A DNA stretch of 64,000 bases from Rhodothermus profundi (GCF_900142415.1 NZ_FRAU01000001.1:675246-739245); one strand, 5' to 3'. Counted from the stretch's first letter, positions 36,512-45,389 are shown. Numbers and translations are program-made. Notes: generated by a model not told the origin, from the sequence alone.

Positions 36512-37630
36512 ATGTTGCCCAGAACCATTTCTATGGCGATACTCTTTGTTGCTTTGCCACCATCCTATTGCCTGGCGCAGACCTGGACCGCCTCGTTCTC
36601 CACGGAATGGAGGCTGGGATTAGAAGAAGTAGAACCTCAATTCTTTCGCTGGCCCCTCCAACTCATCACAGATCAAAAGGGCTACGTATACGTGCACAGT
36701 TATGGAGACGCATACCTTCGCGTCTTTGATGCAAACGGACGCTTCGTCAAATACATCGGGCGCAAAGGACAGGGACCTGGGGAATTCGAGGTAATCGATC
36801 AGTTTTTTGTTGATTCCAAAAACAAACTTTATATTAACGATCCTATCAATGATCGTATTACAATTTATGATCATAGTAGGGAAAGTTTTGTAACAATATC
36901 TTACCCTTTATATATCTATAAAGCATACTCTATTCAAAAGGACTCTATGCTACTCATTGCGCGGTTAAAATTAAATAAAAACAAAAGATTAAATAAAAAC
37001 AAAAGAGATTGCATACTTTTCATTACTGACAACAAGTTTAACCTCGATCACAAGTCTTGTGTAGCCCGCGCCTCGCTGTTCTGGTCACCGGAAGATCCAC
37101 TCTATGCCATGCTGGTGCGTCGAGGCGCCATTCGGGTGGCCTATCGTCAGGGCGTCCTCATGGCCGCGCCCTGGCTCTATGAAGGCGTACTCTTCCGCCT
37201 GGAACGCCACCGTGACCAGTGGCAGGCAACGCGGCTTACCGGCCTCCACCCCGGCAAATCGGCCTACACCAAACTGCCAGACGGCACGGCCCCCTGGGAC
37301 CTGTCGCCTTCAGAAAGAAAACACATGTTCTTTGCCAGTGGTCCGTATGGGCGCCTTGCCCTGCGCATTCATCGTCGCAGCCTGGGCGTCTTTGCGCTGG
37401 CCAATGGCGGGTGGGGGCATTTCAGTATAGACCAGCAGCATGATCCGCCGATTGGTTTTCTGGAGATCTGGGATGGGCGGGGCCAGTATCTGGGTTATGC
37501 CGAGCTTCAGTCGCCTCCGTACGACATCCTGTGGAAAGAACCGGACAGGGACACGTTTTATCTGTTGCGGTGGCAGGAGGATTTGCCGGTTATCGAAAAG
37601 GCCCGGCTACAGCTGCAGCGCAGACAGTAA
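36512..37630 (+). CDS. 6-bladed beta-propeller protein 4 (composition mosaic)
   Basis: A 372-residue protein. The open frame begins at 36410, but the ATG at 36512 gives a clean signal peptide (MLPRTISMAILFVALPPSYC, cleavage near LAQ). Blade motifs are VYVHSYGDAYLRVFDANG, IGRKGQGPGEFEVIDQFFVD and LYINDPINDRITIYDHS. The middle is AT-rich up to about 37060, then turns sharply GC-rich, and the second half has fewer obvious blade motifs (SERKHMFFASGPYGRLALRI). An 18-base tandem duplication in the AT-rich part repeats the residues LNKNKR. The gene may be a recombinant of two paralogues. No catalytic motif is seen. Confidence 0.8.
   Translation: MLPRTISMAILFVALPPSYCLAQTWTASFSTEWRLGLEEVEPQFFRWPLQLITDQKGYVYVHSYGDAYLRVFDANGRFVKYIGRKGQGPGEFEVIDQFFVDSKNKLYINDPINDRITIYDHSRESFVTISYPLYIYKAYSIQKDSMLLIARLKLNKNKRLNKNKRDCILFITDNKFNLDHKSCVARASLFWSPEDPLYAMLVRRGAIRVAYRQGVLMAAPWLYEGVLFRLERHRDQWQATRLTGLHPGKSAYTKLPDGTAPWDLSPSERKHMFFASGPYGRLALRIHRRSLGVFALANGGWGHFSIDQQHDPPIGFLEIWDGRGQYLGYAELQSPPYDILWKEPDRDTFYLLRWQEDLPVIEKARLQLQRRQ
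36970..37005 (+). repeat. 18-bp perfect tandem duplication in propeller 4
   Basis: ATTAAATAAAAACAAAAG occurs twice head to tail (36970-36987 and 36988-37005). It keeps the reading frame and duplicates a lysine/asparagine-rich six-residue segment. Replication slippage in AT-rich sequence is the simplest origin. Confidence 0.9.
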
Positions 37631-37875
37631 CGTGGCGCCAGGGCGCTGCTGATCGGGGAAGGTTTCGGACTGGACAATTCGGCACAGCCGCAGGTGCGCT
37701 TGCAGTTCGGCCGGCGGTGTCTTGTCCGGATCGGATTACTGCGCTTATTGCGCCGTGGTTGACGACAGGCGGAACCTGACGCCATTGCGCTTTGCTTTAG
37801 GGCCGACTACAGGCGGGTGTGCATCGCCGCTCTAGGCCTCCTTCCAGACCCACGTGCAGGCCTGTCTCACCCATA

Positions 37876-37936
37876 GCCGGCCCGAGGCCCATCGGGTGCG
37901 AACTGCCAATCTCAAAGGAGGTGCACTATGAAACGC
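37876..37936 (+). repeat. Shortened third copy of the leader element
   Basis: GCCGGCCCGAGGCCCATCGG followed by GTGCGAACTGCCAATCTCAA and AAGGAGGTGCACTATGAAAC matches the 3' end of copy B, including the ribosome-binding site and first codons. The upstream hairpin and TTGACA part are missing. The preceding 245 bases (37631-37875) hold no recognised gene. A still shorter trace, GCCCCATCGAGTGCGAAC, is at 39256-39273 before the ABC permease. Confidence 0.8.
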
Positions 37937-38144
37937 TCGCTGCTTATTTTAGGCCTATTGATAGGATTCAGTATCTCCTCTTTTACTTTTCTGCCTCCTG
38001 AAGAAGTATGCCAGTGGAAGACAGATACCTGTCTGGTAATTATCCTTCAATAATGAAGGGTACGGGGAAATGATAATCCGTTGCGATGATGGCTACCGAG
38101 ATGAAATTATTCAGGAAGGCACCTGGACATTCTGCCCGGAATAG
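37928..38144 (+). pseudogene. Frameshifted small four-cysteine peptide 3
   Basis: A strong AAAGGAGGTG site precedes an ATG and signal peptide (MKRSLLILGLLIGFSISSFT). The frame continues CQWKTDTCLVIILQ and stops at TAA (38051-38053). Shifting by one base there restores NEGYGEMIIRC ... TWTFCPE ending at TAG 38142-38144. The restored protein has the same C-x6-C-x16-C-x16-C-P-E pattern as peptide 1. One extra T near 38051 explains the break. The signal peptide resembles peptide 2, so the gene may be a hybrid of the two types. Probably inactive, unless frameshifting occurs. Confidence 0.75.
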
Positions 38145-39171
38145 CTCTAAAGCAGGCCTCCGTCTGTGCCTTTGCCCCCTTCTGTTTATTTTCTTCGGCG
38201 CGCGATCTGTCCAAGGACAATCTGCTCCGGTCTTGTCCCCAGACCTTGTGCTGCCGGGCCATCTTTTTGCCCGCGTGGTATCGGTAGCCATGGATCGCCA
38301 TCAGCACATCCTGGTGGCCGATGCCGGCGTCTACCACGTGCTCCTGTTTAGCGCGCAGGGCGCGCCGATCGACACGCTGGGCCAACGGGACAACGGCCCC
38401 GGCGAATTTCAGACCCTTACGCGCATCGCCTGTCCACCTGAAGGTGACTGGCTATTCGTACTGGAAGAACTGTCCCGCCGCGTGCATCGCTGGCACCTGG
38501 ATCCCGCTCCCCGCCACGTGGACACTCGGATTCTCCCCTCCCCACGCGCGCCAGCCCGCTGGCCGCTGGAACTCTGGCCCGTAAGCGCCGACACGCTGAT
38601 CCTCCGTTTTGCAGCCAGCCTGATCGACGCCGGTGCGCATGGACTTTACCGCTATCAGTGGTCAAATCGGCAACTTCACCGGCTACTTCCGCTGCGTGAA
38701 AATGAGGTCATCCGTCGGGGAACGCGTCGCACGGTCTTTCCCTTTCTGGCGCGCCAGCTTGTGGCCGTTCGGCCTCCCCACGGCATTGCCCTGGTCTGGA
38801 GCGATAGCCTCCAGGTGGTGCTGTATGACCTGAAGGGCAACCGGCAGGCACGCCGTCGTTTTAGTGCGCCCCCGCCTCGTGCTCTGACCTCTGAAGACTG
38901 GGCCAGAGCACGCCAGATGGATACCCGTTTTGCCTTCTCTGCATCCCTGCCGCGCCTTGGACGAACGCACTGGCCTTACGTCGACGATCTGCTGCTCGAC
39001 GATGCGGGCAACATATGGATGCGGCTTCTCTAGGGATGGCCGGACGAGCAGCCTCGAAGCACCCAGTACCTGGTCTTCACCTCTCGGGGTGACGTGCACC
39101 TGGTTTATCTGAAGAGTGCCATTGACCTTGAGGTTTGCAGAATGGTCGGGCGCTGGGCTTGCGGCAGGAAG
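38086..39171 (+). pseudogene. 6-bladed beta-propeller 5, interrupted by a nonsense codon
   Basis: A close paralogue of propeller 1: ALSPELILSG there aligns with VLSPDLVLPG here, LGRRGEGPGEF with LGQRDNGPGEF, and WPYTDDLLLDD with WPYVDDLLLDD. The frame from 38086 ends at TAG 39031-39033, just where propeller 1 has WLRLQQGPEV. Downstream the same frame continues as GWPDEQPRSTQYLVFTSRGD and DLEVCRMVGRWACGRK, still aligning with propeller 1 to about 39171. A CAG-to-TAG change is the likely cause. The true start is uncertain because the ATG that overlaps the peptide end in copy 1 is not conserved here. About 85% of the protein could still be made. Confidence 0.75.
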
Positions 39172-39325
39172 CGGACGGGACCCGGTCGGTGGTTGTTTTC
39201 TCGCGGATTCGCCTGCACCAGCACGACGCCACGCAAGAATAACCGTCTGGTCCAGGCCCCATCGAGTGCGAACCAGACTAAATGCAACGTGTCATGCAGG
39301 GGCTAAGTATAGGTACCTGGCTCGG

Positions 39326-40804
39326 ATGCGCCCAATGAGACCGCAGAGGTCCCGACTGCGTTTGCTGGTAGGGCTCTGGCACCGCTGTGCTTCCCGACAG
39401 CGGGCCCTGGTGCAGCATCCCGTAGAACGGTGGTTGCTCCGCATTGTCCTGGGCTTAAGCATCGCGGGCGCCTTTGTCTGGGGTCTTCTGGCGGCCTGGA
39501 TGCTCCCCTTACGGTCTCTCTCGCTGCATACGCTCCATAGTGCGCTCTTAGGGCTGCTGCTCCTCTGGCCACTTTTGCTTTCACTCTGGCAGTCGGGCCC
39601 CCAATTGCCGGTGCACGCATGGCTGGTATGGCCGGTTACGCGCAACTGGCTGGCCCATGGGCTCCAGATGCTCAGCTTACTTCACGCAGGAAATGCCTGG
39701 CTTCTGCTTTTTCTGCTGGGTATCTGGGCGAAAGGCATTGCCCCTTCGTTTTCTCTGGCGTCAAACCTGGGATGGCTGGCAACGGCCGGCTTGCTGCTTA
39801 CCCTTGCGCAATGGATAACGAATGGGCTGCGCATCCTTCGCTATAGCTACCCCACGAGTTATGTATTGATATGGCTGGGCGGCATCGTGGGCATCGGACT
39901 TTTGAGCACGCAGGACGGACTCTCCTGGCTGGCCGGGCAAACGCTTGATCGCGCGTTAAATCAACCGGCCTCGGTCCTCTGGATACTGCTTGTTGTGAAT
40001 ATATGCTGCTACCTTTTGTCCTTACTGCCCATCCGAAAATCTCTGTTTGTGGACCACCCTTTTATGTTTCCCCTATCGTCTGCTTTATCTACGCGTCCAC
40101 GCTGGACCGCGTCAGGCATCTGGCGCCTGGTGCGGCTACAACTGCTTTTAATCTGGCGACATCGCTTTACAAGAATGATGCTATTTCTACCTCTGCTGTT
40201 TGGGTTGATGGGTTCCATTCAGTTCGGAGTAGGTTTGCAGCAAAATGCCTGGATTTATACCGCAACAGGTACAGGGTTTCTGTTAGGGTCTTCCCTGCAT
40301 TTCCTGATCCATATGCTCAGTTGGCAGAGCACATACGCAGCGGCTCTGTTTACCTGGCCGATATCCTATCAGGATCTGGGACGGGCAACGTTGTGGGTTG
40401 CGCTGGGACCGGCTTCAACTGGCTTTCTCACAGGTGCGGGCATTGTATTTTTAATTGACCCGTCGGTGCTTATCCATCTGCTTGTTCTCTATGGCTATCT
40501 GGTAGGCTGGGTGCATCCTATTTTGCTCTGGCAAATGCCGTTACATGGCGTGCGCGTCCAGCTCCATCCCCAATCTGTTAGTCCATCAGGTCCTCCTCAT
40601 CGACGTCCCTTTCGTCTCATCGGTCTTGTGCTGCTGCTTATCGGGCTGGCGGTGGGAGGCATAACGGCCGGAAAGTGGGGCTTGCTGATGCTGGCCCTGT
40701 TAGGTGGGGTGGGTCTATTAATGCTTCCGCTCTGGCTTGATCTGTTTGAAGTACAGATGCATCGTCAAAAGCATTCCCTCCTGGTCCACCTGCAAGCAGT
40801 ATAG
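39326..40804 (+). CDS. ABC transporter permease, DUF5687-like
   Basis: A 492-residue polytopic membrane protein with about 11-12 hydrophobic segments, starting MRPMRPQRSRLRLLVGLWHR; the ATG at 39335 is an alternative. The frame is open to 39116, but that extension is non-hydrophobic and overlaps the broken propeller. The layout (hydrophobic halves separated by a segment RTRWTASGIWRLVRLQLLLI, then the motif LFTWPISYQDLGRATLWVAL) resembles DUF5687 permeases of Bacteroidota, which pair with an ATPase encoded next door. Here the ATPase that follows after four bases is broken. Export of the cluster's peptides is a possible but unproven role. Confidence 0.65.
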   Translation: MRPMRPQRSRLRLLVGLWHRCASRQRALVQHPVERWLLRIVLGLSIAGAFVWGLLAAWMLPLRSLSLHTLHSALLGLLLLWPLLLSLWQSGPQLPVHAWLVWPVTRNWLAHGLQMLSLLHAGNAWLLLFLLGIWAKGIAPSFSLASNLGWLATAGLLLTLAQWITNGLRILRYSYPTSYVLIWLGGIVGIGLLSTQDGLSWLAGQTLDRALNQPASVLWILLVVNICCYLLSLLPIRKSLFVDHPFMFPLSSALSTRPRWTASGIWRLVRLQLLLIWRHRFTRMMLFLPLLFGLMGSIQFGVGLQQNAWIYTATGTGFLLGSSLHFLIHMLSWQSTYAAALFTWPISYQDLGRATLWVALGPASTGFLTGAGIVFLIDPSVLIHLLVLYGYLVGWVHPILLWQMPLHGVRVQLHPQSVSPSGPPHRRPFRLIGLVLLLIGLAVGGITAGKWGLLMLALLGGVGLLMLPLWLDLFEVQMHRQKHSLLVHLQAV

Positions 40805-40808
40805 CGCC

Positions 40809-41283
40809 ATGGAAATTCGAATTGCTAACTTGAAAAAATGGTCAGGTCACAGCCGTTGATATACCTGCGCTAACCGTTCACGCTGGCGAAATCGTTGGAC
40901 TGATCGGGCCAAACGGATCCGGCAAAACCACCTTACTCCGCTTAATCCTTGATCTCGTCGCTCCTACCGAAGGACAGGTATGCATCAACGGACAGGACGT
41001 GCGCCGGACGATTGACTGGAAATTTGCGACCGCAGCGTATCTCGACGAAGGCTTTTTGATCCCCTTTCTAACGCCGCTCGAATATCTCAATCTTGTGGGC
41101 AGCGTATATGGACTCCAGGAAACCGAAATGCAGAAACGCCTGGACGAGCTGGCCCCGTTTCTTGAGCCCTCGCTGCCAGCGCTGCTCTCCCTGAATCACT
41201 TCCGGAATGTACTCACACAAACCTTCGCTTGCACTGTAATCTTGCGCGGGCGCTTTATTGACAGGAAAGCGGATTCTCTATGA
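40809..41283 (+). pseudogene. ABC transporter ATPase, frameshifted and truncated
   Basis: The ATG at 40809 starts MEIRIANLKK and hits a stop after 16 codons. Adding one A in the run of six at 40833-40838 joins it to the next frame: NGQVTAVDIPALTVHAGEIV, then the Walker A motif GLIGPNGSGKTTLLRLIL. The frame runs on through QDVRRTIDWKF and FLTPLEYLNLVGSVYGL to LDELAPFLEP. It then loses resemblance and stops at 41283, without ABC signature, Walker B or H-loop. A slipped A-run could be a sequencing or slippage event, but the missing 3' half cannot. The transporter is therefore probably dead unless another ATPase serves the permease. Confidence 0.85.
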
Positions 41284-41326
41284 CACCGCCCCCTGTTCTG
41301 CTGTGCAATCTTCTGTGAATCCATAC

Positions 41327-41409
41327 TGCTTACGGCCCTCTTTACCCTGCGACTGTGGAACCACTTCCTGCGTTTGGCCTTTGGGTTGAAAAAAGCAGTC
41401 TTTACCTGA
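41327..41409 (+). pseudogene. Possible C-terminal scrap of a membrane protein
   Basis: One frame reads LLTALFTLRLWNHFLRLAFG followed by LKKAVFT and a stop at 41407-41409. The hydrophobic-basic pattern suggests the tail of a second permease left after a deletion that also removed the 3' half of the ATPase gene. There is no start codon. Weak evidence, by appearance only. Confidence 0.35.
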
Positions 41410-41415
41410 AGAGCT

Positions 41416-43872
41416 ATGATAGGCGTTTTAGGTCACCTGGCCGTGCTGTCGGCCTTCGTGGCGTGCGTGTTAGCAGGACTTGCGTACTGGCAGGCCGCCC
41501 GGCAGCGCGATGCGTTTGATTGGATCCGCCTGGCACGGGGAAGCTGGCATGTGATGTTTGGCGCCACGGTGGTGGCCTCCGGAGCGTTGCTTTATTTGAT
41601 CCTCACGCACCAGTTTCAGTACGCGTATGTTTATCAGTACTCGTCGCGCGACCTTCCCCTGCATTACTTGATCTCCTCATTCTGGGCCGGCCAGGAAGGT
41701 TCCTTCCTGCTGTGGATTCTTTACACCGGTCTTCTTGGATTTGGCATGATGCGCTGGTCGGGCCGTTTTGAAGCCCCAGCAATGGCTGTGATCGCCCTGA
41801 GCCAGGCCTTTCTGCTGTCAATGGTGATCGGAGTGAAGCTTGGTCCTCTGACTATTGGCTCGTCTCCGTTTCAGTTGCTGGTTGAGCGCTTTCCTGACGC
41901 TCCTATTTTCCGCCAGAATCCGGGCTTTGTACCGGCCGACGGCAATGGTCTCAACGATCTGTTGTTAAACCCCTGGATGACGGCTCATCCGCCTACGTTA
42001 TTCGTAGGGTTTGCCGCCATGGCAGCGCCTTTTGCCCTGGCTATTGCCGCGCTCTGGCAGCGTCGCTATCGAGAATGGATCCGGGTAGCCATGCCCTGGA
42101 TGCTGTTTGCGGTGCTGGCCCTGGGAGCGGGTATTCTGCTGGGCGGCTACTGGGCCTACGAAACGCTTTCTTTTGGGGGATACTGGGCCTGGGATCCCGT
42201 AGAAAATTCCTCGCTGGTCCCCTGGATTACCGGAGTAGCTGCCTTGCACGCCATGCTGATCCAGCGGCGTAGTGGGCGAGCTTACCGCATGGCGCTTGTG
42301 CTGACCCTAGTCAGTTATGTGCTGGTCATCTATTCGACGTTCCTGACGCGCAGCGGCATTCTGGGCGATCTGTCGGTCCATTCGTTCGTTGATCTGGGGC
42401 TGCATAATCAACTGCTCGTCTGGATTGCGTCCATGATCTTACTGGGCGGCATCCTCCTTGTCGCGCGGTACCGTGAGCTGCCAGCCCCTGCCGATGAGCC
42501 ACCCGCCCTTTCGCGCGAGGCCTGGATTTTCATCGGGGCGTTGCTCCTGACCATCACGGCCCTGGTCATTCTGGTCGGCACCAGTGCCCCTATTTTAGGT
42601 AAGCTTTTCCGCGACAATCCGGCCAGTGTGGCCACTTCGTTTTACAACCAGTGGACGCTCCCCCTAGCAGTCGTCTTCACTTTCTTAATGGGTGCCGCGC
42701 AGCTCATCTGGTGGCACAAGATGGAAGTGGACATGGCGCACCGGTTGCTCTGGCGACCGCTGGCCCTTTCGGTGGGGGCGACGTTAGCGGTGCTGTTAGG
42801 GACGCCCTTCGTCGAGCATACCGTACGGCCGCTCATGCCCTCTGCAGATAGCCCCATGGCTCAGGCTGACCTGCTGGGCGGCCTCACGCAACTCTGGCAG
42901 GCCTACGGCTACAGCCTGCTGCTGCTTTTGCTCGTTTTTGCTTCGTTTTTTGCCTTTTTTGGCAATTTGCAGGTGCTCTGGCGCATTGGACGGGGCAATC
43001 CACGTCTGGCTGGCGGAGCCCTCTCTCATGTCGGCCTGGCTATCATGCTGCTGGGCGTTGTCGCTTCGAGTGGTTTTAGCCTCCCTCTGCCCCATCGGGG
43101 CGTACCGCCGGCTTTCCGCGACGAGGAGCGCACCAACTTTGTGCTGGTGCGCGATGAACCTCGACGTGTAGGTGGGTACGAGGTGCGTTACGAAGGCCGC
43201 GGCCTCACGCCCGAGGGCCATACCTTCTACCGCCTATCGTTCACGGCTCCCGACGGCCGCACCTTCACGCTGAAGCCGGTTGCTTATCAGAACCGCCGCG
43301 AAGAATGGATCCTGCATCCCGACATCAAGCTATCGCTCTGGAAAGACCTGTTTGTAGCCGTTTCCCCTGCGGAAATGTTCGAGCAGGATTCCACCTTCTC
43401 TGAAAAAGGCGGTGAGCTGGTGCTGGCCCGAGGCGATTCGGTGGTGCTGGGTCGCCAGGAATTCGCGTTGCGTTTCGTGGGCTTCGACACGCAGGTTGAT
43501 CCGTCACTGCTGCCCGACAGCACCACTATTGCTGTAGCAGCTGTCTTGCACGTGACGAACTTGCAGACGCAGGAAACACGCATCCTGCGGCCTGTCTACT
43601 TAGTACGGGCCGATCGCTCCGTGCAATACATCCAGACGCGCGTGCGCGACTGGAATCTGGCGATCACGTTCACCAGCATGAACGTCAGTTCTGGAGAGAT
43701 CACCCTGGCCATTGAAGGCGTGGACGTGATGCCTGACGACTGGATCGTCGTGCAGGCCTACGAAAAGCCGCTGATCAACCTGGTATGGCTGGGCTTTTTA
43801 CTCATGAGCGGCGGGATTGGGCTCGCGCTCATGCGTCGCGCCCGTGAACTGCGCCCTGTGCTGCGCCGCTAA
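41416..43872 (+). CDS. ccmF: Cytochrome c heme lyase subunit CcmF
   Basis: Part of the System I heme lyase, which attaches heme to apocytochrome c at the outer face of the inner membrane. The 818-residue protein has about 15 membrane segments. Signature parts are SFWAGQEGSFLLWILYTGLL, the WWD-type heme-handling motif GGYWAWDPVENSSLVPWITG, and a long periplasmic C-terminal domain (about 565-790) before the last helix. Histidines suited for heme ligation flank the motif, as in the family. Length is slightly above the E. coli protein. Other ccm genes are not in the window. The 3' end overlaps a convergent unknown gene by 75 bases. Confidence 0.95.
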   Translation: MIGVLGHLAVLSAFVACVLAGLAYWQAARQRDAFDWIRLARGSWHVMFGATVVASGALLYLILTHQFQYAYVYQYSSRDLPLHYLISSFWAGQEGSFLLWILYTGLLGFGMMRWSGRFEAPAMAVIALSQAFLLSMVIGVKLGPLTIGSSPFQLLVERFPDAPIFRQNPGFVPADGNGLNDLLLNPWMTAHPPTLFVGFAAMAAPFALAIAALWQRRYREWIRVAMPWMLFAVLALGAGILLGGYWAYETLSFGGYWAWDPVENSSLVPWITGVAALHAMLIQRRSGRAYRMALVLTLVSYVLVIYSTFLTRSGILGDLSVHSFVDLGLHNQLLVWIASMILLGGILLVARYRELPAPADEPPALSREAWIFIGALLLTITALVILVGTSAPILGKLFRDNPASVATSFYNQWTLPLAVVFTFLMGAAQLIWWHKMEVDMAHRLLWRPLALSVGATLAVLLGTPFVEHTVRPLMPSADSPMAQADLLGGLTQLWQAYGYSLLLLLLVFASFFAFFGNLQVLWRIGRGNPRLAGGALSHVGLAIMLLGVVASSGFSLPLPHRGVPPAFRDEERTNFVLVRDEPRRVGGYEVRYEGRGLTPEGHTFYRLSFTAPDGRTFTLKPVAYQNRREEWILHPDIKLSLWKDLFVAVSPAEMFEQDSTFSEKGGELVLARGDSVVLGRQEFALRFVGFDTQVDPSLLPDSTTIAVAAVLHVTNLQTQETRILRPVYLVRADRSVQYIQTRVRDWNLAITFTSMNVSSGEITLAIEGVDVMPDDWIVVQAYEKPLINLVWLGFLLMSGGIGLALMRRARELRPVLRR

Positions 43873-44241
43873 GCCATCACGCCGGAGGCGTCGGTAAATT
43901 TCGACGCGCCATGCCTGGTTGAGGAGGGCATAGTCGCGTGCCTGCAAGGTCTCATCTACGTCCTGCACGCATAAAAAGCCGTAGTCTACCGGCGAACGGT
44001 TGCCAAGCGGCGCGCTGCTTAAATTGAGCAGCCCGGCCCGGCTCAATCCCAGAAAGAAGGTGCCGTATCGCTGGCCCAGCACGCACAACGCGCTGTCAGC
44101 CAGTTCCAGGCGCGCTACATCCACCCGTCGATACCAGCCTGGATCGACCCGGTCCAGATGAGCTGCGCCTCGCGCTGCCCGTTGGCAAGCCGATTCCCAG
44201 GAGACCGAAACCGCTCGACGTCGCCACCAGCGTCCGATCAT
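43798..44241 (-). CDS. Unknown protein coupled to the TolB-like gene
   Basis: A 147-residue soluble protein starting MIGRWWRRRAVSVSWESACQ. The central part has features of a folded domain (VDVARLELADSALCVLGQRY, GTFFLGLSRAGLLNLSSAPLG, DYGFLCVQDVDETLQARDYA). I do not recognise the family. The ATG overlaps the TGA of the upstream TolB-like gene by four bases, which supports real translation. The last 25 codons run antisense over the end of ccmF, so the extreme C-terminus (THEREPNPAAHE) may be under dual constraint. No signal peptide is seen. Confidence 0.6.
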   Translation of the reverse strand: MIGRWWRRRAVSVSWESACQRAARGAAHLDRVDPGWYRRVDVARLELADSALCVLGQRYGTFFLGLSRAGLLNLSSAPLGNRSPVDYGFLCVQDVDETLQARDYALLNQAWRVEIYRRLRRDGLAAQHRAQFTGATHEREPNPAAHE

Positions 44242-45389
44242 TTTCGCCCAAAGTTCAGATCCACCGGCTCTGGATGTTCGACCCAGTCTGCTACAAAAAT
44301 GTTCGTCTCGTGCGAGGGTTCTCCCCGGGCATTGCGGTTGGAGGCAAAAATCAGCCGTTTTCCATCGCGCGAAAACATCGGAAAGGCGTCGAACGTCCCG
44401 GAATACGTAATCTGCTTCAGCCCCGTACCATCCAGACGAATGAGAAACAGGTCAAAGAGACGTCCGCCATCCGTGTGATGGTTCGAGGCAAAGATGATCC
44501 GCTCCCCATCGGGATGGAAGTAGGGTGCCCACTGCGCCCCGGGCAACTGAATAATGCGACGCGGATTGCTGCCATCAGCATTGGCCACGAACAGGTCCAT
44601 GTCAGAGGGCTCCACCAGTCCCTGCGCAAGCAGGCGCTGGTAGCGTTCGGCTGCCTCACCGGTTGGTCGGCTGGCCCGCCAGACAATCTTGCTGCCATCC
44701 GGCGAAAAGAACGCGCCGCCATCATAGCCCAGCTCATGCGTGAGCTGCAGCAGCTCACCTGTGTGTAAATCATAGCGCCACAGCTCCAGATCGCCTGATC
44801 GACTGGAGGTAAAGACCACGTAGCGGCCGTCCGGCGAGACGGTCGCTTCAGCATCATAACCAGGTCCGCCAATAAGCAGCTTGGGCTCAGCGCCTGTGGT
44901 GTCGGTGATGTAAATGTCGTAGGTGTCATAAACAGGCCAGACGTAGCGGCCTTCCGCGGTGCGCTGCACGGGCGGGCATTCGGGCCCGGCTGCATGCGTC
45001 GAGGCATAGATAACACGCCCGTCGGGCAGGAAGTAGGCGCAGGTGGTCCGTCCACGACCTGTTGAAAGCAGCCGGTAGCGCTGCCCGTCTGCCAGCGGTT
45101 GTCCGTCGGCCCGCATCAGAAAAATCTGATCACACCCCTGCGAATTGATCGCCGCCCAGTCGCTCTGGAAGACCAGGTAGCGATCGTCATAGCTCCAGTA
45201 AGCTTCCGCATTATTGCCGCCGAAGGTAAGGGGCCGAATGTTGCGCAGGTGCACTTCGCCCGGAAAGCGCAGCGAATCGGTTGCTGGATCGTAGGCGTCC
45301 GCTGGCTGGAATGAATTCGGTGTGCAGGCCGGAACGATCAGCAGACTGATCAGAAAAATGTCACGCACTGACAGCATGGCATACTTCAA
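44238..45389 (-). CDS. TolB-like WD40/PD40 beta-propeller lipoprotein
   Basis: A 383-residue envelope protein; N-terminus MKYAMLSVRDIFLISLLIVP followed by the lipobox-like PAC (Cys22). The Met at 45377 is an alternative start. The body contains repeated PD40 blades: YWSYDDRYLVFQSDW, ATVSPDGRYVVFTSSRSGDL, AFFSPDGSKIVWRAS, PYFHPDGERIIFASNHHTDG and PMFSRDGKRLIFASNRN. This is the pattern of TolB C-terminal domains and of prolyl-oligopeptidase-associated propellers, but no peptidase domain follows. It is translationally coupled to the unknown gene downstream and divergent from the thioredoxin gene. Confidence 0.9.
   Translation of the reverse strand: MKYAMLSVRDIFLISLLIVPACTPNSFQPADAYDPATDSLRFPGEVHLRNIRPLTFGGNNAEAYWSYDDRYLVFQSDWAAINSQGCDQIFLMRADGQPLADGQRYRLLSTGRGRTTCAYFLPDGRVIYASTHAAGPECPPVQRTAEGRYVWPVYDTYDIYITDTTGAEPKLLIGGPGYDAEATVSPDGRYVVFTSSRSGDLELWRYDLHTGELLQLTHELGYDGGAFFSPDGSKIVWRASRPTGEAAERYQRLLAQGLVEPSDMDLFVANADGSNPRRIIQLPGAQWAPYFHPDGERIIFASNHHTDGGRLFDLFLIRLDGTGLKQITYSGTFDAFPMFSRDGKRLIFASNRNARGEPSHETNIFVADWVEHPEPVDLNFGRK

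Noticed and set aside
37928-38144. Programmed frameshifting in the third peptide gene
   Set aside because: The CTT CAA TAA context is not a known slippery site, and the next gene also carries a nonsense codon, so decay is the simpler explanation.
39116-39325. 70-codon extension of the ABC permease upstream of 39326
   Set aside because: It overlaps the tail of the broken propeller, is not hydrophobic and lacks family resemblance.
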